Below are positions 1-8,629 of a stretch of 64,000 nucleotides of DNA, in pieces. The stretch spans positions 62,001-126,000 of the forward strand of contig NZ_JABKKE010000006.1 of NCBI RefSeq assembly GCF_013166575.1, in the 5' to 3' direction. A program made the position numbers and the translations under genes. The notes under the pieces were generated by a model. That model saw only the letters and a program-made list of their open reading frames with translations. It was not told the origin of the DNA and ran no database searches. The stretch comes from Xylanibacter rodentium. GTDB lineage: Bacteria > Bacteroidota > Bacteroidia > Bacteroidales > Bacteroidaceae. The stretch's first letter is position 1; the number at the start of each line of letters is the position of its first letter.

Positions 1-733
1 AGGCACGCAATTTTGTTCCGGCCAATCCGGCTGTGACGTTATCAACCACAGTGCCTGTCATCGCTGTAATACCGCTTTCAGGAAGACACAGACTGAACAG
101 CGACGGCACCGGACTCACCGTCTCCACGCCCAGCGAACCGAGCATGCCGAATCCGGATGCCTTCGGGCTTCCACCCGTGGTGACAATCACCACGTCGTAA
201 TCCGCTGCCACCTCACTGCCATCCGGCTGTCCGGCCCTGCCGGCCACCACCGTGTAGCGTGGCGCTGCCGGCCCGTCACCATGCTGAGCAGCGTCGGCAG
301 CGTGCATAGCAGCTACAGGCCGTATGTCCACCACCCTATGCCCCGTGAGCAGCTTCACCCCGCGGCTGTGCATCAGCCGCGTTAGCGTGCCCACAATCTC
401 CATGGCATCCTGCGACTGCGGAAACACACAACAGTCGTATTGCGTTACCAGACGCACGCCCTCGTGCTCAAACCACTCATAGGTATCCTCATGGCTGAAC
501 TCCCTCAGCAGGCGTTTCATCAGCCGATGACCGCGGGGGTATACCGACTCCATACTCCTCACGCCCTCAAAAGAGTTGGTCAGGTTGCAGCGCCCTCCGC
601 CCGTGACAGACACCTTGGCGAGCGGCTTGCGTCCGCTCTCATACACGGTGACATGAGCCTCGGGGCGCATTTTTTTCAAATTCACAGCAGCGAAACATCC
701 TGCCGCTCCGGCACCGACAACAGCTACCTTCAT
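1..733 (-). CDS. HI0933/BaiN-type NAD(P)/FAD-dependent flavoprotein (C-terminal part cut by window edge)
   Basis: About 244 N-terminal codons are visible; the gene runs off the left edge. The protein opens with MKVAVVGAGAAGCFAAV, a Rossmann FAD-binding loop (GAGAAG), followed near residue 45 by VTGGGRCNLTN, the signature of the HI0933/YhiN/BaiN flavoprotein family. Members are about 400 aa, bind FAD through this N-terminal fold and are annotated as putative oxidoreductases; the physiological substrate is not established for most. The ATG at 731-733 puts the FAD motif directly at the N-terminus, so the start is secure. It lies downstream of ferritin on the same strand, separated by a hairpin terminator, so joint transcription is doubtful. 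Confidence 0.85.
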   Translation of the reverse strand, partial: MKVAVVGAGAAGCFAAVNLKKMRPEAHVTVYESGRKPLAKVSVTGGGRCNLTNSFEGVRSMESVYPRGHRLMKRLLREFSHEDTYEWFEHEGVRLVTQYDCCVFPQSQDAMEIVGTLTRLMHSRGVKLLTGHRVVDIRPVAAMHAADAAQHGDGPAAPRYTVVAGRAGQPDGSEVAADYDVVIVTTGGSPKASGFGMLGSLGVETVSPVPSLFSLCLPESGITAMTGTVVDNVTAGLAGTKLRA

Positions 734-768
734 ATAATGCTAACGATAATCCAAACCGAACGAAAATA

Positions 769-800
769 GGGACAAAGAACCAATCTACGTTCTATGTCCC
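769..800 (-). terminator. Hairpin terminator after ferritin
   Basis: Arms at 769-780 and 789-800 pair over 12 positions with one internal mismatch and an 8-nt loop. On the minus strand the hairpin is followed by TATTTTCG, and it lies just beyond the ferritin stop, as expected of an intrinsic terminator. Confidence 0.6.
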
Positions 801-836
801 CATGAATAATTTTAGAATATGCTGCCTTCACCCGGC

Positions 837-1319
837 TTATACCCTGCTGCCATACTGCTGGTCGAGATTGAAAATGGCAGTATTGCCCATCTTCTTGATG
901 CGGTCAACGATGCCGGAAGCGGTAGCCTCTTCTTCGACCTGCTCGCGAACGAATCCCCACAGGAAATCCTGAGTAGCCTTGTCGTTCTCGGCAGAAGCGA
1001 TGTCCACCAGTTCGTCTATCCAACGCGACACCTTGCACTCATGATCGTATACCTGCTCAAACACTTCGAGCGGTGTACCCCACTGGGTTGGAACAGCGTC
1101 AATCTGTCCCAAAACGGCCGTTCCGCCACGTTTGATGACATAATCAGCCATCTGATAAGCATGGTCCATCTCCTCCTGCGACTGCTTCTTCATCCATGTG
1201 GCAAAGCCAGTGAAACCTTCCTTATCAAAATAGAAAGCCATTGACAGGTACAGATTGGCCGACCAAATTTCTCTTGCAATCTGCGCGTTGATCGCGTCCT
1301 GTAATTTCTGTGTAATCAT
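837..1319 (-). CDS. ftnA: Bacterial non-heme ferritin
   Basis: A 160-aa ferritin that stores iron as a mineral core after oxidising Fe(II). The whole chain is one ferritin four-helix bundle. The ferroxidase ligands expected from E. coli FtnA are at the same positions: Glu17, Glu50, His53, Glu94, Gln127 and Glu130, with Tyr24 also present. Length matches the family (about 160-165 aa). It appears monocistronic: a TAnnTTTG box lies upstream (1375-1382, minus strand) and a hairpin terminator downstream. The upstream region also carries an inverted pair TGTTATAC/GTATAACA (1450-1457 and 1484-1491), a possible operator. It is a housekeeping iron and oxidative-stress protein; I see nothing odd in it. 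Confidence 0.95.
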   Translation of the reverse strand: MITQKLQDAINAQIAREIWSANLYLSMAFYFDKEGFTGFATWMKKQSQEEMDHAYQMADYVIKRGGTAVLGQIDAVPTQWGTPLEVFEQVYDHECKVSRWIDELVDIASAENDKATQDFLWGFVREQVEEEATASGIVDRIKKMGNTAIFNLDQQYGSRV

Positions 1320-1374
1320 AATTTCAATAGTTTTAAAATGAATAACTTTGGTAAGAACGAAGCAAAAGTTATAC

Positions 1375-1382
1375 CAAATATA
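1375..1382 (-). promoter_or_regulatory. Candidate -7 box for ferritin
   Basis: Minus-strand TATATTTG fits the Bacteroidota -7 consensus TAnnTTTG, with a T-run about 20 bp upstream in place of the -33 TTTG. The implied 5' leader is about 50 nt. The rest of 1383-1600 is AT-rich non-coding DNA holding the inverted pair TGTTATAC/GTATAACA. Confidence 0.4.
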
Positions 1383-1607
1383 CCTTTTGACAATATGTCA
1401 GTAAAAAATAAATGTATTTTAAGATTTGTCACACGAGCCTTGTAACCAATGTTATACGACTTATGTAACATATTAAACGGCCTGTATAACAAATCCGGTT
1501 ATAATCGTCTTTTCTGATTTCACAATAAACAATAACAGACATAACCCTAAATTACTGGCAAACCTCATTTTTATCAGCAATTATAGGCCTTTTACACCAA
1601 AATTCTA

Positions 1608-1615
1608 TAACTTTG
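1608..1615 (+). promoter_or_regulatory. Candidate -7 box for kdsA
   Basis: TAACTTTG matches TAnnTTTG and sits 31 nt before the ATG at 1646. No clear -33 TTTG is seen. A start upstream of 1646 would fall in or before the promoter, which supports the downstream ATG. Confidence 0.5.
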
Positions 1616-1645
1616 CAAAATAATACATTGTATATACGACAAGAA

Positions 1646-2404
1646 ATGAAAACAACCATCATAGCCGGCCCATGCGTCATCGAGTCGGCCGAACTTTTGG
1701 ACACCGTAGCCCGCAAATTGGTGGAAATAAACCACAGTCAGGGCACTGACATAATATTCAAAGCCTCGTTTGACAAGGCAAACCGCACATCTATAACATC
1801 GTTCCGCGGACCCGGACTGGAAAAAGGCATGCAGATGCTGGCCGATATAAAGAGCCGCTACAGACTGCGCATACTGACAGACATACACGAAAGCTGGCAG
1901 GCCGCTCCTGTGGCCGACGTGGCCGACGTGCTGCAAATACCGGCTTTTCTCTGCCGGCAGACCGACCTCCTCGTGGCCGCAGCACGCACGGGCCGTACTG
2001 TGAACATCAAGAAAGCCCAGTTCCTGAGCGGACAGGACATGCGCTATCCTGTAGAAAAAGCGCGTGATGCCGGTGCACAGGACATATGGCTGACGGAACG
2101 TGGCAACATCTACGGATACAACAATCTGGTGGTAGACTTCCGTAACATCGATGACATGCTGCAAATAGTACCGACAGTAATAATGGACTGCACCCATAGC
2201 GTGCAGCGCCCCGGAGGAGCCGATGGAAAAACCGGCGGCGACCGCCGCTTCGTACCGCAGATGGCTATGGCCGCCAAGGCTTTCGGCGCCACCGGATGGT
2301 TCTTCGAGGTACATCCTGATCCTGACAACGGACTGAGCGACGCCGCAAACATGCTGGAACTGTCCAAATTGGAGGATGTGGTAAAAGAACTGAAAACTTT
2401 TTAG
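1646..2404 (+). CDS. kdsA: 3-deoxy-8-phosphooctulonate synthase (KDO-8-P synthase)
   Basis: A 252-aa enzyme condensing arabinose-5-phosphate and phosphoenolpyruvate to KDO-8-phosphate for lipid A core synthesis. Recognisable segments in order: AGPCVIES at the N-terminus, FKASFDKANRTS, TDIHE, NIKKAQF, LTERGNIYGYNN, DCTHSVQRPGG and FFEVHPDPDNGLSD. Cys10 in the first motif, together with the later His, Glu and Asp, is the ligand set of the metal-dependent KdsA class (the E. coli metal-free class has Asn there). The upstream in-frame TTG overlaps the promoter box, so ATG 1646 was chosen. The next gene, kdsD, makes its substrate. Confidence 0.93.
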   Translation: MKTTIIAGPCVIESAELLDTVARKLVEINHSQGTDIIFKASFDKANRTSITSFRGPGLEKGMQMLADIKSRYRLRILTDIHESWQAAPVADVADVLQIPAFLCRQTDLLVAAARTGRTVNIKKAQFLSGQDMRYPVEKARDAGAQDIWLTERGNIYGYNNLVVDFRNIDDMLQIVPTVIMDCTHSVQRPGGADGKTGGDRRFVPQMAMAAKAFGATGWFFEVHPDPDNGLSDAANMLELSKLEDVVKELKTF

Positions 2405-2592
2405 GTGTTTTATTTTTAGGAATTAAATGAGTTATCGCCACCGACAGTCATTAATGGATTAAGGCCGATACCTAAGGATTCTTTTCTGATTCAGAACAAT
2501 AAAGACTATCTCCTTTCACAAATATACATTTCCATTAATTAGGATACGGAGCGGCTTTTAAGGTGACGAGACTTACAATAAAAGATTTTATA

Positions 2593-3540
2593 ATGACAAC
2601 AAGAGAATACGCAATAAGATGTATCAGAGACGAGGCTGAGGCACTGCTCGACCTCATACCCTTGATGGACGAGAACCTTGACAGCGCCGTTGAACTGATA
2701 TACAACTGCCACGGCAAAGTGATAATAACAGGTGTTGGCAAGAGCGGACACATAGGTGCGAAAATCGCCGCTACACTGTCGAGCACCGGCACCCCGTCGT
2801 TTTTCATAAATCCCCTCGACGTGTTCCACGGTGATTTGGGCGTGATGACACGCGACGACGTGGTCTTGGCCATATCCAACTCCGGACTGACGGACGAACT
2901 GCTACGTTTTATCCCCATGGTTCTGCACATGCAGATACCCATCATAGGCATGAGCGGCAACCCACAGTCGTTACTTGCCAAATACTCCACATACCACCTC
3001 AATGTCAGCGTGAAGAAAGAAGCGTGTCCACTAAACCTCGCTCCCACAAGCAGCACCACGGCCATGCTGGCCATGGGCGACGCATTGGCCGTGGCACTGA
3101 TGGAACGCCGCAAATTCCGCCCGCAGGATTTTGCACAGTTCCATCCCGGCGGTGAACTGGGCAAACGGCTGTTGACCACGGCACAGGACGTGATGCGCAC
3201 TACCGACCTGCCCGTAATATCACCGGATATGCATCTCGGAGAAGCCGTAATTCTTGTAAGCAAGGGCAAACTGGGTCTGGGCGTCGCCGTAACCGACGGA
3301 TATATCGCCGGACTGATTACCGACGGGGACATACGCCGCGCAATGGAGAAATGGCAGGCAGAATTTTTCGACCACACCGTAACCGACATCATGACAGTAA
3401 ACCCAAAGACGGTATCGCCACAGACCAAGATTTCAGAGATACAGGCCATCATGAACCGTTATAAGATACATACCGTACTTGTGGTGGACGACAAGCGGCA
3501 TCTGCTCGGAGTTGTAGACCACTATGCATGCATGATATAA
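2593..3540 (+). CDS. kdsD: Arabinose-5-phosphate isomerase (SIS + two CBS domains)
   Basis: A 315-aa isomerase converting ribulose-5-phosphate to arabinose-5-phosphate, the KdsA substrate. The N-terminal half is a sugar-isomerase (SIS) domain with ITGVGKSGHIGAKIAATLSS, a Ser/Thr-rich phosphate-binding loop, and the region around LAPTSSTTAMLAMGDALAVAL. The C-terminal third is a tandem CBS pair starting near VMRTTDLPVI and ending with TVLVVDDKRHLLGVVDHY. An upstream GTG (2563) is possible, but ATG 2593 gives the usual MTTREYA-like start. The 188 nt from kdsA hold no gene; 2415-2463 resembles a decayed copy of the GGAGTTAT repeat seen at 31.0 and 58.3 kb. Confidence 0.92.
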   Translation: MTTREYAIRCIRDEAEALLDLIPLMDENLDSAVELIYNCHGKVIITGVGKSGHIGAKIAATLSSTGTPSFFINPLDVFHGDLGVMTRDDVVLAISNSGLTDELLRFIPMVLHMQIPIIGMSGNPQSLLAKYSTYHLNVSVKKEACPLNLAPTSSTTAMLAMGDALAVALMERRKFRPQDFAQFHPGGELGKRLLTTAQDVMRTTDLPVISPDMHLGEAVILVSKGKLGLGVAVTDGYIAGLITDGDIRRAMEKWQAEFFDHTVTDIMTVNPKTVSPQTKISEIQAIMNRYKIHTVLVVDDKRHLLGVVDHYACMI

Positions 3541-3587
3541 CCAAACCATGAGCGAATCTTGAATACAGACTATATCAATCAAAAACA

Positions 3588-6500
3588 ATGGGACTATTAA
3601 AAAAAGCACTACTGATAATAATGCTGATGCTGCCGCTGACAGCAGCAGGCATATATCTGTTCAAGACGCTCGACGCCCGTAACGGGTTAAACAGCAGCCA
3701 GATTAACTGTATACTCAAAGACTCACGCGGATTCATCTGGTTGGGTACGCCGGCCGGGCTGTACCGTTACGACGGATATACATTCAAATATTTCCAATGT
3801 AATTCACAGGAAGGTTCCTCACTGCCTGACAGCTATATTGCAAGCATACAGGAATCACTCGAAGGAAATCTTTGGATAAAGACAACATCAGGGCTCTGCA
3901 TCTACCATCCGCAAACGGAAAGTTTTGAACGTGACATGCGGCAAGTGTTCAGTAAGATGGGCATCAACGGTACGCCCGACATTGTATACATAGACCACAA
4001 CAAAAACCTATGGGCCTCAATACCCAAGAAAGGCGTTCTGGCCTACAACATGCAACAACAACTGCTCTATGAATTCGGCTACACGAACGATGCACAAGGT
4101 ATACCCGAAGGCAATATATGCTCTATAAGCGAATGCCGCGATGGAGCAATAATGGTATACGACGACGGACGACTCGTATGCTGTGACATACAGCACAGAC
4201 AGCAAACCGTGTGGCAGACCGATGCTGTAGCCGCAATCAAACTAAGAAAATCAACATCGCTCAAGGCTTTTGCCGACCAAAAAGACAACATATGGCTGTA
4301 CGGTCAAGGAACATTGATGGTATACAACAAAAATGCCAACACATGGGACATGGCATTCGGCGACAAGCTGGGACTTACAGGTACATCCGTGGACCGCAGC
4401 GTAAACGGCATGGGCGGAGACCGCAACGGCAATATATGGATAGGAACTGACAGGGACGGCCTCATACGCATGAACGTCAATACGTATGAAATGGAACACG
4501 TACAGCCACGCAACATCAACGATAAGGCTCTGGGAAACGGTGAAACGGTAGCAATACAGAGTATATATGTGGACGACACCGATCTTTTGTGGGTTGGTAC
4601 AGAAAAATCAGGTGTGGCTTTCAGCGGAAACAATATATACAAATTCCGATCAGAACTGTGTGGAGATATCACTGCCATAACCCAAGATGCGAACGGGAAA
4701 ATATGGTATGGCACAAGCGACCGCGGCGTAATAGGCTATAATGGGCCACTGGCCAGTCTGAAAGTATCTGCCATGGCCGTGACCCCCGACGGAAGTCTGT
4801 GGGTAGGCTCAAGACGCAACGGACTGACACGTATCATGAGCGACCGCACCATAATATATTCTGCAGCACGTGACAGCATGCACACACTGATAAACGATTG
4901 CGTGAACGATATCTGCACCGACAAGACCGGCAACCTGTGGATAGCCACCAACGGTGGCCTGCAGGTATTCAACCCGCGGATGAATACATTCTCCACATAC
5001 ACAAAAGAGAACGGACGTCTGAGCACCAACAACATCACATCACTTTACTACGGCAGAGGCAATAATCTTTTTGTGGGAACCGGAGAAGGACTGATGATTA
5101 TCAATCTTTCAACGACCGGAAAAACCATTCTTACCGGAAACTCGACAAACATGAAGACATTCACGAACAACTATATTACACAGGTACTCGAGGACTCAAG
5201 AGGACTACTGTGGATAGGTACGCGTGAAGGCGTGAATGTGCTCAACAGGGACAACGACAATCTGAGCTACATCACAGAGAAAGAAGGACTGTGCAACAAC
5301 AGTGTACGTGGATTGACGGAAGACCAGAACCACAATGTATGGATAACGACAGGCAATGGAGTCAGCCGCGTGGTGGTACAAAGAAATCATGACAGCGGAA
5401 CCTTTACGTACGGACTTTACAACTACAGTACGGACGACGGTCTGCAAAGCAATGAGTTCAACCAAGGCTCTATTATTACCAAAAATGACGGAAATGTAAT
5501 CATGGGCGGACTATATGGCGTGAACTGGATAAGCCGTCAGAACAAAGACGACAAGGAATCACTGCCAAAGGTAATGCTCACGCAACTGTTTATCGGTGAC
5601 AAAGAAATAATTACAGGACACGAATATGACGGTCACGTCCCCCTACCGCAAGCCCTCAACGAAAGCAACAGAATAAAGCTGAACAGCAACCAAAACACAT
5701 TCACCATAAAGTTTGCCGCAGGCAACTACAATCAAAGCGAACGACTGCTGTTCATGTATCAACTGGAAGGCAGAGACGACTATTGGCAAAACGGCGACGC
5801 ACTAACACACGGCGTGACATTCAACAATCTTAGCAGCGGCACTTATACCTTGCACGTAAAAGCCATAAGCGCCAGAGGAGCCGTGAGTAATCAGGAACGG
5901 ACGCTCGAGATTGTAATCATGAGACCATGGTGGATGTCATGGTGGATGATTTTCATATATGCCGCCGCATTGGCCTTAATTGCGTATTTCTGGATGGCAG
6001 GTGTCAAAAACATCACTTATTTATGGACAAAAAAGAAAGCTATAATAAGAGAACTGACCATGCAACGCAACGAGATAAAAGCCGCAAGCGACGATCTGCG
6101 CCAACCAATGTCGCGCATGACATCCATCATCAGCAACATGGCCGAAAAAGAAAATACAGTCGACGGAAAAGAACAGATAAACTCGCTGCATTTCCAAATG
6201 CTGCAAATCATAACGAGAATATCGGAAATGCAGATGGCACTTGAAAACCCTGAAGAAAAAGCCACGGCAGACGCAACTGGGAAAATGTTGCTCAACGATA
6301 AAGGTGAAGTGAATCTTCAACAGGCAGAAAGCGATGTACTCACAGCCGGAATAAGACCAAGCCGCACCGACATCGCCACCAAACGGTACATAATGGTAGT
6401 TATTGATGACAACAAGGAATTCATTAAGTTTATAATGAGCCACCTGAACCATATCTACAATCTGCACACATACTGTGACACAAAAGCTGCCATAAGCGAT

Positions 6501-7337
6501 CTGGAAATACTCAAGGCTGACATAATCGTATGCAAGCATAACATGACGGACATTACAGGAAGTGAACTGTGCAACCGCATAAAGACCAACCCAACGACAG
6601 AGAATGTCAAGTTTGTCATCATGACAGACGGAGTTCTCACTACTAACGACATGAAGGATATGAATGTCACTCTGTCGGCCGACGACTACCTGGCAAAACC
6701 GTTCAACATACAAGAAGCCGTAATGCGTTTCAACCGCCTGCTCGGCCTGGCTCCCGAAGAGGGACTTGACAATGTCATCGAGGGCAAGGAAACACGAATG
6801 CTGGAAGGATACAACTCAAGCATGACCACCGCCACTACAAACGACGATGCAACAACCGACTACGACATGGCATACATCGCAGATGAAGAAGAACGGACTT
6901 ACGGAGACCGGACTCCTCAAGAACAACCGCATGGCAAGCAACAGGATACGAACATGTCATACTACAACGGCAACACCATCGGCGATTACTCAATGACCAG
7001 TATTATGGACAGACAACTGATGAGAAACGTGGAACAATATGTATTGCAGAACATGAGCCGCGGACAAATAAACGTAGAAGAGATGGCTGCGGCAATGGGA
7101 ATGGGACGCGTACCGTTTTTCCATAAGATAAAAAGCATAACCCAAAAGACTCCGGCCGAGTTAGTAAGAGAGCTGAGACTGAAACATGCCTGCACACTAC
7201 TGATACATACCAACATCAACATCAGTGAATTGGCCATATCCCTCGGCTTCACAACGGCAGAGAACTTCACTATAATATTCAAGGACAAACACGGCATATC
7301 GCCATTGGAATACAGACTAAAACGCAGAAAAGGATAA
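3588..7337 (+). CDS. HTCS-like regulator lacking a kinase domain, with degenerate DHp and receiver
   Basis: 1249 aa. Order: N-terminal membrane anchor or signal (LIIMLMLPLTAAGIYLF); about 14 two-component propeller repeats (FIWLGTPAGLYRY, LLWIGTREGVNVL and others); a Y_Y_Y domain around residues 690-775; a transmembrane helix at about 778-805; a coiled remnant of a DHp helix (about 815-880); a receiver-like domain (about 933-1053); and an AraC HTH (about 1135-1247). The architecture is that of Bacteroidota hybrid two-component glycan sensors, but the HATPase domain is absent, the DHp motif reads ASDDLRQP with Asp835 where the phospho-His should be, and the receiver reads IIVCKHNM with Lys983 replacing the phospho-Asp. 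Phosphorelay therefore looks impossible. What it senses is unknown; neighbours are lipid-related. Confidence 0.88.
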   Translation: MGLLKKALLIIMLMLPLTAAGIYLFKTLDARNGLNSSQINCILKDSRGFIWLGTPAGLYRYDGYTFKYFQCNSQEGSSLPDSYIASIQESLEGNLWIKTTSGLCIYHPQTESFERDMRQVFSKMGINGTPDIVYIDHNKNLWASIPKKGVLAYNMQQQLLYEFGYTNDAQGIPEGNICSISECRDGAIMVYDDGRLVCCDIQHRQQTVWQTDAVAAIKLRKSTSLKAFADQKDNIWLYGQGTLMVYNKNANTWDMAFGDKLGLTGTSVDRSVNGMGGDRNGNIWIGTDRDGLIRMNVNTYEMEHVQPRNINDKALGNGETVAIQSIYVDDTDLLWVGTEKSGVAFSGNNIYKFRSELCGDITAITQDANGKIWYGTSDRGVIGYNGPLASLKVSAMAVTPDGSLWVGSRRNGLTRIMSDRTIIYSAARDSMHTLINDCVNDICTDKTGNLWIATNGGLQVFNPRMNTFSTYTKENGRLSTNNITSLYYGRGNNLFVGTGEGLMIINLSTTGKTILTGNSTNMKTFTNNYITQVLEDSRGLLWIGTREGVNVLNRDNDNLSYITEKEGLCNNSVRGLTEDQNHNVWITTGNGVSRVVVQRNHDSGTFTYGLYNYSTDDGLQSNEFNQGSIITKNDGNVIMGGLYGVNWISRQNKDDKESLPKVMLTQLFIGDKEIITGHEYDGHVPLPQALNESNRIKLNSNQNTFTIKFAAGNYNQSERLLFMYQLEGRDDYWQNGDALTHGVTFNNLSSGTYTLHVKAISARGAVSNQERTLEIVIMRPWWMSWWMIFIYAAALALIAYFWMAGVKNITYLWTKKKAIIRELTMQRNEIKAASDDLRQPMSRMTSIISNMAEKENTVDGKEQINSLHFQMLQIITRISEMQMALENPEEKATADATGKMLLNDKGEVNLQQAESDVLTAGIRPSRTDIATKRYIMVVIDDNKEFIKFIMSHLNHIYNLHTYCDTKAAISDLEILKADIIVCKHNMTDITGSELCNRIKTNPTTENVKFVIMTDGVLTTNDMKDMNVTLSADDYLAKPFNIQEAVMRFNRLLGLAPEEGLDNVIEGKETRMLEGYNSSMTTATTNDDATTDYDMAYIADEEERTYGDRTPQEQPHGKQQDTNMSYYNGNTIGDYSMTSIMDRQLMRNVEQYVLQNMSRGQINVEEMAAAMGMGRVPFFHKIKSITQKTPAELVRELRLKHACTLLIHTNINISELAISLGFTTAENFTIIFKDKHGISPLEYRLKRRKG

Positions 7338-7339
7338 TA

Positions 7340-8602
7340 ATGAGACAGCATTTGTTCATCGCCGCCTGTCTGTTGATATTCGCGACGGAAATGAGGGGCG
7401 AGACCAGCGACTCGACCATCGTCAGGATACTTGAAAAAGAAGGTGTGAACTTTTCACACAATAACAAAGTGACGTTGCTCACAACTGGTAAGGAAAAGTT
7501 TGACGACATGTTCAAGGCCATCCGGCAAGCCCGTAGCAGTATACATCTGGAATACTTCAACTTCCGCAACGACTCAATAGCGTCCGAACTGTTCAATCTG
7601 CTACGCGAAAAAGTAAAGGAAGGTGTAGAGGTAAGGGCACTGTTCGACGGATTCGGCAACGACTCCAACAACCGGCCGCTGCTCAAGGAACACGTAGAGA
7701 AATTAAGAAAGGACGGAGTAAGAATATACGAATTTGACCCTATACGTTTCCCATGGATCAACCACATCTTCACACGTGATCACCGAAAGATTGTGGTTAT
7801 AGACGGCAGCATTGCATATACCGGCGGCATGAACGTGGCCGACTACTATATCAACGGCACCGAACAAGTAGGCGAATGGCACGACATGCACTGCCGCATA
7901 GAGGGTGGAGCCGTCAATGAATTACAGATGATATTCTCCAGAATATGGGAGAAAGTGACCGGTGAGGACATCTGGCGACCCGAATATTTCCGGGCCTACA
8001 CTCCGGAAACTTTTGTCGGACTGAAACCTGACACCACCGTCACCGCCGGACACAAGAAAGTGGGCATAATCAACCGCGAGCCACGTAAGACGAACAGAAT
8101 AATCAGGACATTCTATCTCGGTGCACTTGACAGCGCGCAAGACTCCATCAAACTGATAAATCCGTATCTTACACTCAACCGCAAGTTGAAAAAGGCCATA
8201 AAGAACGCTGTCAAACGCGGTGTGAAAGTGGAGATTATGGTGGCCGCCAAGAGTGACATACCGCTTACACCGGATTGTGTGTTCTACAATGTCCACAAAC
8301 TGATGAAAAAGGGTGTCGACGTATGGTTGTACCAACCGGGATTCCACCACACCAAGGTAATCATGGTAGACGGACGCTTCTGCACTGTGGGCAGTGCCAA
8401 TCTTGACGCCCGCAGTTTGAGGATGGACTACGAGGAGAACGCCGTGATAATAGACAAACACACGACAAAGGAACTCGACAATCTCTTCGAGCGCGACAAA
8501 CAAGAGAGCGTATACCTCACGGAAGAGGTGTGGGATGAATTCCGCACACCGTGGCAAAAGTTCAGAGGATGGTTCGCCCATCTTCTCGCCCCGTGGCTGT
8601 AG
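7340..8602 (+). CDS. Phospholipase D / cardiolipin synthase-like protein with signal peptide
   Basis: 420 aa, starting 3 nt after the upstream regulator and likely cotranscribed with it. The N-terminus (MRQHLFIAACLLIFATEMRG) looks like a signal peptide, unlike classic Cls, which has two membrane helices. Two phospholipase-D HKD motifs are intact: HRKIVVIDGSIAYTGGMN (first half) and HHTKVIMVDGRFCTVGSAN (second half). The family joins phospholipid headgroups, as in cardiolipin synthesis, or hydrolyses phosphodiesters; the missing membrane domain and predicted export leave the substrate open. A second, canonical Cls is at 61929-63347. Confidence 0.85.
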   Translation: MRQHLFIAACLLIFATEMRGETSDSTIVRILEKEGVNFSHNNKVTLLTTGKEKFDDMFKAIRQARSSIHLEYFNFRNDSIASELFNLLREKVKEGVEVRALFDGFGNDSNNRPLLKEHVEKLRKDGVRIYEFDPIRFPWINHIFTRDHRKIVVIDGSIAYTGGMNVADYYINGTEQVGEWHDMHCRIEGGAVNELQMIFSRIWEKVTGEDIWRPEYFRAYTPETFVGLKPDTTVTAGHKKVGIINREPRKTNRIIRTFYLGALDSAQDSIKLINPYLTLNRKLKKAIKNAVKRGVKVEIMVAAKSDIPLTPDCVFYNVHKLMKKGVDVWLYQPGFHHTKVIMVDGRFCTVGSANLDARSLRMDYEENAVIIDKHTTKELDNLFERDKQESVYLTEEVWDEFRTPWQKFRGWFAHLLAPWL

Positions 8603-8629
8603 GACAAAAAAGCTATCACAATAACGGCA

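Noticed and set aside
1592..2314. 240-codon ORF antisense to kdsA
   Set aside because: It is a shadow of kdsA codon usage; similar long antisense frames accompany most GC-balanced genes here.
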